NCBI GenBank assembly: GCA_027604505.1
Contig: JADIIX010000145.1
Coordinates: 1-54,697 of the forward strand
Direction: 5' to 3'
Length of the DNA: 54,697 nt
Origin: Gonapodya sp. JEL0774
Lineage: Eukaryota; Monoblepharomycota; Monoblepharidomycetes; Monoblepharidales; Gonapodyaceae
Made by a program: the position numbers and the translations under genes. The notes under the pieces were generated by a model. The model worked only from the letters and a program-made list of their open reading frames with translations. It was not told the DNA's origin and searched no databases. This document shows positions 49,358-54,697 of this stretch, piece by piece. Positions within the stretch are counted from its first letter, which is position 1. Each line of letters opens with the position of its first letter.

Positions 49358-50415
49358 ACGATCTGTTTTGGATGTGGTTTCTTGCTCGGAAGATGGACGG
49401 TGTAGGGTGGTTGTTTTGAGGTGTGGGTTGTGTGGGATGTGGCATGGCACGAAACAGAATTGAACACAGTTGATGAAGCCGCACTCGTGCCAGTCTGGGA
49501 ACGATTTGGTGAACTCGGACATGTTGATCCGACGGGTGGTCCGTTTGACTTTGGTCGAAAGTGGACGTTGTGCCCTGGGAACATTCGGGTCGCAGGCCCC
49601 GCGGGAACGTTTGCATTGTACAGTTAGATATCGACGGAGACACGGACATCGTGGGTGGTGTTTGTCACTGTACTTGACGAAATATATGACGCACATAAAG
49701 CGATCGTTGGGAGGTGTGAGAGAAAGGAAGGGAAGGAAGAAGTTCGGGTTTGCTGAATTGCTTCGAGAACTACACGTTCACGAGGAGCAACTTTCTTATT
49801 CGTCAAATCAAATGCCTCATCGAAGTTCTGGTGGGCAGGCAGGCCATTTTTTTCTGCCTGATCAAACGTATGCATTGATTTGATGATCGGAAGTATGCAT
49901 CTGCAACAGGGACATGCACCGCTGCCCAAGAGATTATGAGGTCACTCCCAAGTATGTTAAGGCTCCTTAAATCATAGTGCTAGGTGAGACGTGCTTGTCT
50001 CCAAATCTTTGTTCACCGCCTTCCAGGTCCATCCTCGCAATTGTCCGTTTCATATCAGGCAAGACTCGCATCGACACCCCCTACCAACACAGTTCTCCAC
50101 CCGACTTTCAAGTGTAACTTGTCCCATTTCGTCGATGGCAAAATATGCAACACAAAGTATAAAATTTGCTGCCCATCAGTGTTACAAGGAGGATCGCAGC
50201 GAGATCAAGAAAATAACTTGCCTGAAAATAGAGGAATAGCCCATGGCTGGAACCTACGGAGTATACCTTGCAAAGTCCAAAGTCCATATTCAGGACCAGA
50301 ATTTGAGACAATGAAGGGAAGAGATCAGAAACAAAAACCTCAAGTAAAAGCAAATGATACTCTCGTGGTTATGGATGGTGCAACGTCTTTTCTCCAGCAA
50401 GCTTCACCCCCTCAT
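49358..50415. other. Unassigned region with orphan reading frames
   Basis: Two overlapping candidates were seen. On +, 49421-49627 encodes WHETELNTVDEAALVPVWER, then HVDPTGGPFDFGRKWTLCPG and a stop at 49625-49627; it reads like a coding exon, but it has no recognised family and no clear start. On -, ATG near 49876 opens HTFDQAEKNGLPAHQNFDEA. The rest, including 50000-50400, gives short frames only. I cannot choose between strands. Confidence 0.3.
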
Positions 50416-52468
50416 TCACACCAATCTCCTCCTTTTTATCCTGAGCTCGTCGTCTTCGTAAACGTCACCACTCCTCACCCTCTTGACGCCCGCCACACGT
50501 CCAACGGTCCAATATGTGCCCCTGATCGCGTCTTCAACAGTGCTCTGGCTTTGATATTCTGAATGATCTGCTGGCATTATCGATGGTGTCATAACAGTCG
50601 GCGGGGTCCCGCTCGGTCGGGTGGGTCGTAACTCTAAGGAATTCGAAGCAACTTGTGAGTCTTGAACGATGGAGGTGTGAGAGACTTCGTCAGGGGCAGG
50701 CTCTTGCTAAGACGATAAATGGGACAGTGTGTCGGGTTCGGAAGTGGAGGGGGATCGTTGTCGGCGGCGTGGTGTCCTCGTCTGCAGCAACTGGTATACA
50801 TCCTGAAGAGCTTGTTGCCCACGTTCGTCCTCAGTCATTGTGCTTCTCTCAAGACTTGTCATGGCAGAAGTTGCCCGTGGCCGCCGTCTTCGCGGAGTTT
50901 CCAGAGGAAGGTGTTCTGCTTCTCTGGAAGAGGGCTTTGAAGTGGTAGAGGATGCTCCAGGTTCTGTTCCCGTAGACCTTTGTTGTTGTCTCAACTTGCG
51001 AGATGTCGGTGAACTTGTCGATTTGGAATTGCCACGACCCTTGGCCTTCTTAGATGTTTCTCTCGGTTCACTGGGTTGAACTTCGGTGTCGCCGCTACGT
51101 GAGAAGAAAATGCGCCAGAAAGGTGGTTACTTAAGCGACTGATTGAAAAATGCAGAAGAGATTGGACAATAAGGGGTTCAATAGGTGCTCACACAAGGGT
51201 CGAAAACACTTTGCGACACCGGGCGCTTAATTTCTCGTTCGGAGCAGAATCTCCAGGTTCAGCACCCCAAACAGACTTGCGTTTGGCTTCCTGCCTGATT
51301 TTCTTTGACTGCTCCAACATTCGGTAAGGTATGGCACGGGTTGCTGCACCAAGATCTGAATAGGGAAATTGCACAGGTCAAAATATGATCTGGATACCGG
51401 GTAGAAACAATAAAGCAGAGCACTCACACTTGCGTGCTTTCAGGAACACTCGATAAGTTCCACAAACTTTGGAGAGTGGTGCCGGAAAGGTGCCGGTGCC
51501 TTTCGGAAACTTTTTCCGTTCCGGTGTTGGTGAGGGTCTGCGCTCAGATCATTTGGGTTAGGTACGGAAATGGGAACAAACAGCGACATCAACGCTCACC
51601 TGGGAAACGTGTGAAGTGCAACACCTGTGCGAAAGAGCATATTGCTGGGAATCGTCGGAGCCATCGAATCGATCTTGGGGTCGGTGCATCGTGCCTGTGG
51701 ACGGGAGAAATCGCGAGGTTTAAATTTCTCAAAATCCCGACCGTATTTGCGATTCAAATAAGCGATCGCGCCTCCATCCCACTTCCTCCCAAATTTGAGT
51801 TCTGTAGAGCCCGAAGCACAAACGTCATCGACAGGTGTGCGACCGAGCCGCCCCCACGGGCCTTCGTAGTAGTTCCTGGAATCGCGCCCGCCAGGCCTCG
51901 GTGCTCCGTGAGAAGCTGCGCTCTTCCGCTCTGTGAGATCGGCTAACACGTGGACTGACGCGTCTCCGCTTTGTTTTTGGCTTTTGTGTTTTTTGATGTT
52001 TTTGCCTTTTGAAGTTTTGTAAATTTTTTTGGCTTTTCGCGGTCTGGTCGCATAGAAGACAAAGAAAAGAAAGGGAATGAGCGACCAGAACCACATGGGA
52101 ATGGGGGGGACGAGAGAGGTAGGGATTTCGACAAAAAACAACAAGGAAAATAGGGAGAGGGGGCACAGAAGAGGAAATGAGGTGGGACAGGCATTGTGAG
52201 AAGATTGGAGAGAGGGGAAGAGGGATGTAGCGGGGATTGTGAGGTGGGGAAAGGAGATGTAGGAAGTGACAAGGGGAGAGAACGAAACAAGAAGCAAAAC
52301 CCCGACAAACGCCAGCAGACAAAAGCAACCGCTTGCCATCACATAGCGACACCCAATTGAGCTTGCCAGGCGGTCCTGTGAGGTAGTCGTAGACGCCGGC
52401 GTTTTTGGGATGGCGACAGCGGATCTGGCGGAGCGGGCAGAAACAGAAGAGCACGAGGCAGAAGGCAT
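50416..52468 (-). CDS. Unrecognised multi-exon protein, basic and Ser/Thr-rich
   Basis: I do not recognise this gene. ATG 52466-52468 starts a Ser/Ala-rich leader (SARSARSAVAIPKTPASTTT). A pyrimidine-rich stretch on the coding strand, about 52310-52050, looks like a long intron. Coding-like blocks follow: GRTPVDDVCASGSTELKFGR and AIAYLNRKYGRDFEKFKPRD near 51830-51720; SKVCGTYRVFLKARK near 51470; GAATRAIPYRMLEQSKKIRQ near 51340. A low-complexity basic segment with RETSKKAKGRGN and RRRRPRATS is near 51050-50870, then RGTYWTVGRVAGVKR near 50500. Donor-like GTGAG and acceptor-like CAG sites separate the blocks. The stop at 50416-50418 follows the basic end RIKRRRLV. The basic composition suggests a nuclear or nucleic-acid-binding role, which is inference only. 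Confidence 0.4.
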
Positions 52469-54160
52469 TGATATCGATAGATGTTTCGAGTTTGAGCGTT
52501 TTTGAGTGTTTCAGTATCGATTTTCAAGTAATCTGTATCTTCAAGTGAAGATACGTTGTCTCGGTTGGGCACACATTTGGCTCGTGAGAGCGCACGGGCA
52601 TACTTTGCCACCATCATTGTCCACAAGGCTGACGTGAGACTGGAAATATGAAATTCTGACAAAAGAAAACACTTCTGGCAGTCGGTTTTCTCGCAGGACG
52701 ATGAGTCTAGTCTGATGAAGCAGCCAAATCAGCGCCGCATGCATGACGATGCTTCCCTTGGACGGCAAACTCAGTAATCGTGTCTCCCATCTCGGATTCT
52801 AACAAGCAACAACTTGGCAGCTCGTGACTCTGAAACATTTCAGGAGTCTTCATTGGGAAGGTGCGTAGTCGAGTTCGAACTTAATGTTCGTTCATTGCTG
52901 GTATGATCGCTCGCGTTGTCATAGCATTCGTCATCGGTTTGAAATTGAAATGAAGATCCTCAGAGAACAGATCAAATAATCGAGAGTGATTAAAGCTACT
53001 TTGTGACTGCATCCGAAGGATGGACATTCAAGAACACCTCTCCAAAGGACTAATGCAATCCGATCCGGAGTGAAAGAGAAATACCCAAGTTAAGAGCTTC
53101 TATCGGAGGGTGATTCCGCACAGCCTAATTCTTGAGTTTAAGATGACAGGAGGATGGGATTCGTCGGTGATCCATGCCCTGGTCAGCAGGAGAAACATGT
53201 TCGTGATCCACAAAAGAATGTCCCCATCATTCTTCCCTGAGGCATCGAATTCGCCTTGCTTGTTTCAAACGGTAGAATGATGAGATGGATTTCAAGCATC
53301 ACTGCTTCGAAAGTGGATGGTTCGATCAGTTCGATCCAGGGAGAGACTGGTTGCTTTGGATGGATACATGTCATTCCTCGCTTCACTAGAGTAAGTTTTG
53401 TTGATGAACCCCGCAATCATCAGAACAAAGCCACAAAGTACTCATTTAAAGTGGACCCTCCTTCTTTCTGTAATTGTGAGACTCCCTTCTTTTAAAACTG
53501 CCTTCCTCAATATTTCACCAAGACAACAATGTTACAGCGGCACCCATTTCCGACCTGTTCATCGAGATCATGCTCGACGAGGCTGGAGACGATGTCATGT
53601 CAACGTCCGAGAACAAAGGTAGTCGTAGCAGTGAGTCGCAAGGTACTCTTCCTGTTGTGGTGGAGGTGGGGGCCGCAATGCCCTACATCCCAACCTTCCC
53701 CAGTGGATGACGTCGCCATCTAAGGCTTTGCAAACCGCAGCGTCTTTGCCGCGAGGTGTGTTCCAAGCAACGACGTACAGGTTACAGCGCGTCGTGAAAA
53801 CCGTCGGCGAATCGGTGCGGAGCTCTGTCGATCGCTCATCAATATCATACCTATCAAATACAGAAACATGACGTGTATTAACGCCTCGATTTCTATCGGT
53901 GAGATGACGTTGGACTCGTCCCGCTTGCCCGACACTTTCAGGTGTCAACGATTCAGCCAGAAGGATTAGGATAGATTACTAAAGCGTCTCATGAAATTTC
54001 AATTCTCGTATTGTAACTCTTATACCAAATTACATCGTCTGTGACAGTTGGAGGATGAACACTTCCTTTCGAGAGAAGGCATGTGGTTCCGTTTGGTTTC
54101 TTGCGCTGGCTGTTGTTGTTGTCTGCCAGTAGGATCCTCAGGGAGACTTTCGCATCGTGT
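52469..54160. other. Unassigned right-hand region
   Basis: No gene could be assigned in about 1.7 kb. The start should contain the promoter of the leftward unrecognised gene. Between 53560 and 53950 both strands are open for about 60-118 codons; the minus frame includes TDSPTVFTTRCNLYVVAWNT, which resembles a beta strand before an active site but matches no family I can name. There is no ATG at the head of that frame, so it would be an internal exon at best. Confidence 0.4.
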
Positions 54161-54168
54161 CATGCGAA

Positions 54169-54356
54169 TTCACATGAAACCACGCTGGATTCATATTAGT
54201 TCATATGAGTTCACCTGAATTCATTTTATGTCTTGTTCTAGTCCATGCAATCATCACGGAGGTTTCAGTTATTCATGTGAATTCACATGAGATCATGTGC
54301 TATTTTCAACCATGGTACCTTCATATCTGGTATTCATATGAGATCACATGAATTCA
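54169..54356. repeat. Cluster of TTCAYRTGA-type short repeats
   Basis: Near-palindromic decamers of the form TTCACATGAA / TTCATATGAG occur many times within 190 bp. Three longer composite copies of 24 bp start at 54200, 54272 and 54333. Each has two decamers end to end and differs from the others at a few bases. Periods are 72 and 61 bp. The pattern could be a degenerate minisatellite or a cluster of binding sites; nothing in the sequence decides this. Confidence 0.7.
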
Positions 54357-54682
54357 AACGGTTGTCTACTGCAGGATGCATCACTGGTATTCGATATTAT
54401 GTGCAAAATACACGATGTCCCCGGCACCAGTCGAAGACATGTTTGTTCACACGAATTTATCTTGGTTATCCACCTTCGTCCCCTCCCCTGATATTATTGC
54501 ATATTTTCCGAAAACAAAAGAATAACGAACCCACGCATGCATGCCCACTGAACTACAAAACACACGATCCACAGTCCCAATCATACACAACCCACGGCTC
54601 AAACCGACACACTCGCACTTGCACTTCCCGTTCCACTAAACCCCGCTCCATACAAACCAATACCAAAATACCCACATAAACA

Positions 54683-54697
54683 CCCCCCCCCCCCCCC
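54683..54697. repeat. Terminal run of 15 C
   Basis: The window ends in fifteen consecutive C after an A/C-rich, G-poor segment of about 180 bp. A homopolymer exactly at the edge suggests an assembly break there, not a telomere, because no short tandem telomeric unit is seen. Confidence 0.8.

Noticed and set aside
52050-52310. Strongly hydrophobic, membrane-like stretch in the minus frame of the unrecognised gene
   Set aside because: The coding strand here is almost pure pyrimidine, which forces Phe/Leu/Ser/Pro codons. Alternate frames are equally open and hydrophobic. It is better read as a pyrimidine-rich intron than as transmembrane helices.
53183-53495. Overlapping frames on both strands that looked like a retroelement fragment
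   Set aside because: No reverse transcriptase or integrase motif, no target-site duplication and no long terminal repeat could be seen.

Overview
This is eukaryotic nuclear DNA. It is dense with conserved single-copy housekeeping genes that are split by many short GT-AG introns (mostly about 50-130 bp, a few about 300 bp). All three stop codons (TAA, TAG, TGA) end recognisable proteins, so the standard code fits. The mix suggests an early-diverging, possibly zoosporic (chytrid-like) fungus: a fungal-type mitochondrial bS6 (MRP17), cytoplasmic dynein heavy chain, Beclin/ATG6, a CDK10-type kinase and a ZC3H3-type CCCH protein, all intron-rich. The placement is an inference from protein resemblance by eye; no search was run.

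Layout. 1-1217: A/C-rich DNA without a recognisable gene. 1218-17074 (-): cytoplasmic dynein heavy chain, about 16 kb. 17075-18030: the longest gene-free gap in the gene-rich core. 18031-21198 (-): NOP14. 21301-22808 (+): GET3. about 22768-26712 (-): CHL1/DDX11 helicase. 26845-27313 (+): mitochondrial ribosomal bS6/MRP17. 27375-28704 (-): YTH1/CPSF30. 28805-30695 (+): RPN6. 30947-32151 (+): SGF29. 32335-33947 (-): CDK10-like kinase. 34043-35613 (+): type II membrane glycosyltransferase. 35610-35879 (-): small GON7-like acidic protein. 36014-36695 (-): eIF1A. 36818-39353 (+): ZC3H3-like protein. 39505-42614 (-): ATG6/Beclin. 42615-44524: unassigned. 44525-46090 (+): ASF1. 46618-48045 (-): RPL26/uL24. 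48179-49357 (+): SmG. 50416-52468 (-): unrecognised multi-exon gene. 52469-54697: unassigned, with a short degenerate repeat cluster and a terminal poly-C run.

Organisation. From 18 to 49 kb, genes mostly alternate in divergent pairs sharing 95-133 bp between start codons and convergent pairs with short or overlapping 3' ends. Several products serve mRNA biogenesis (YTH1, ZC3H3-like, SmG, SGF29, CDK10-like), ribosome and translation functions (NOP14, RPL26, eIF1A, bS6m), chromatin (ASF1, SGF29, CHL1) and proteostasis (RPN6, GET3, ATG6). I see no operon, prophage, CRISPR array or biosynthetic cluster. The most unusual items are a GC-AG intron in eIF1A, stop codons of two convergent genes sharing one CTAG, a 19-nt first exon in RPL26, a DECH motif II in CHL1, and unrecognised coding-like regions near 42.8-44.4 kb and 50.4-52.5 kb.
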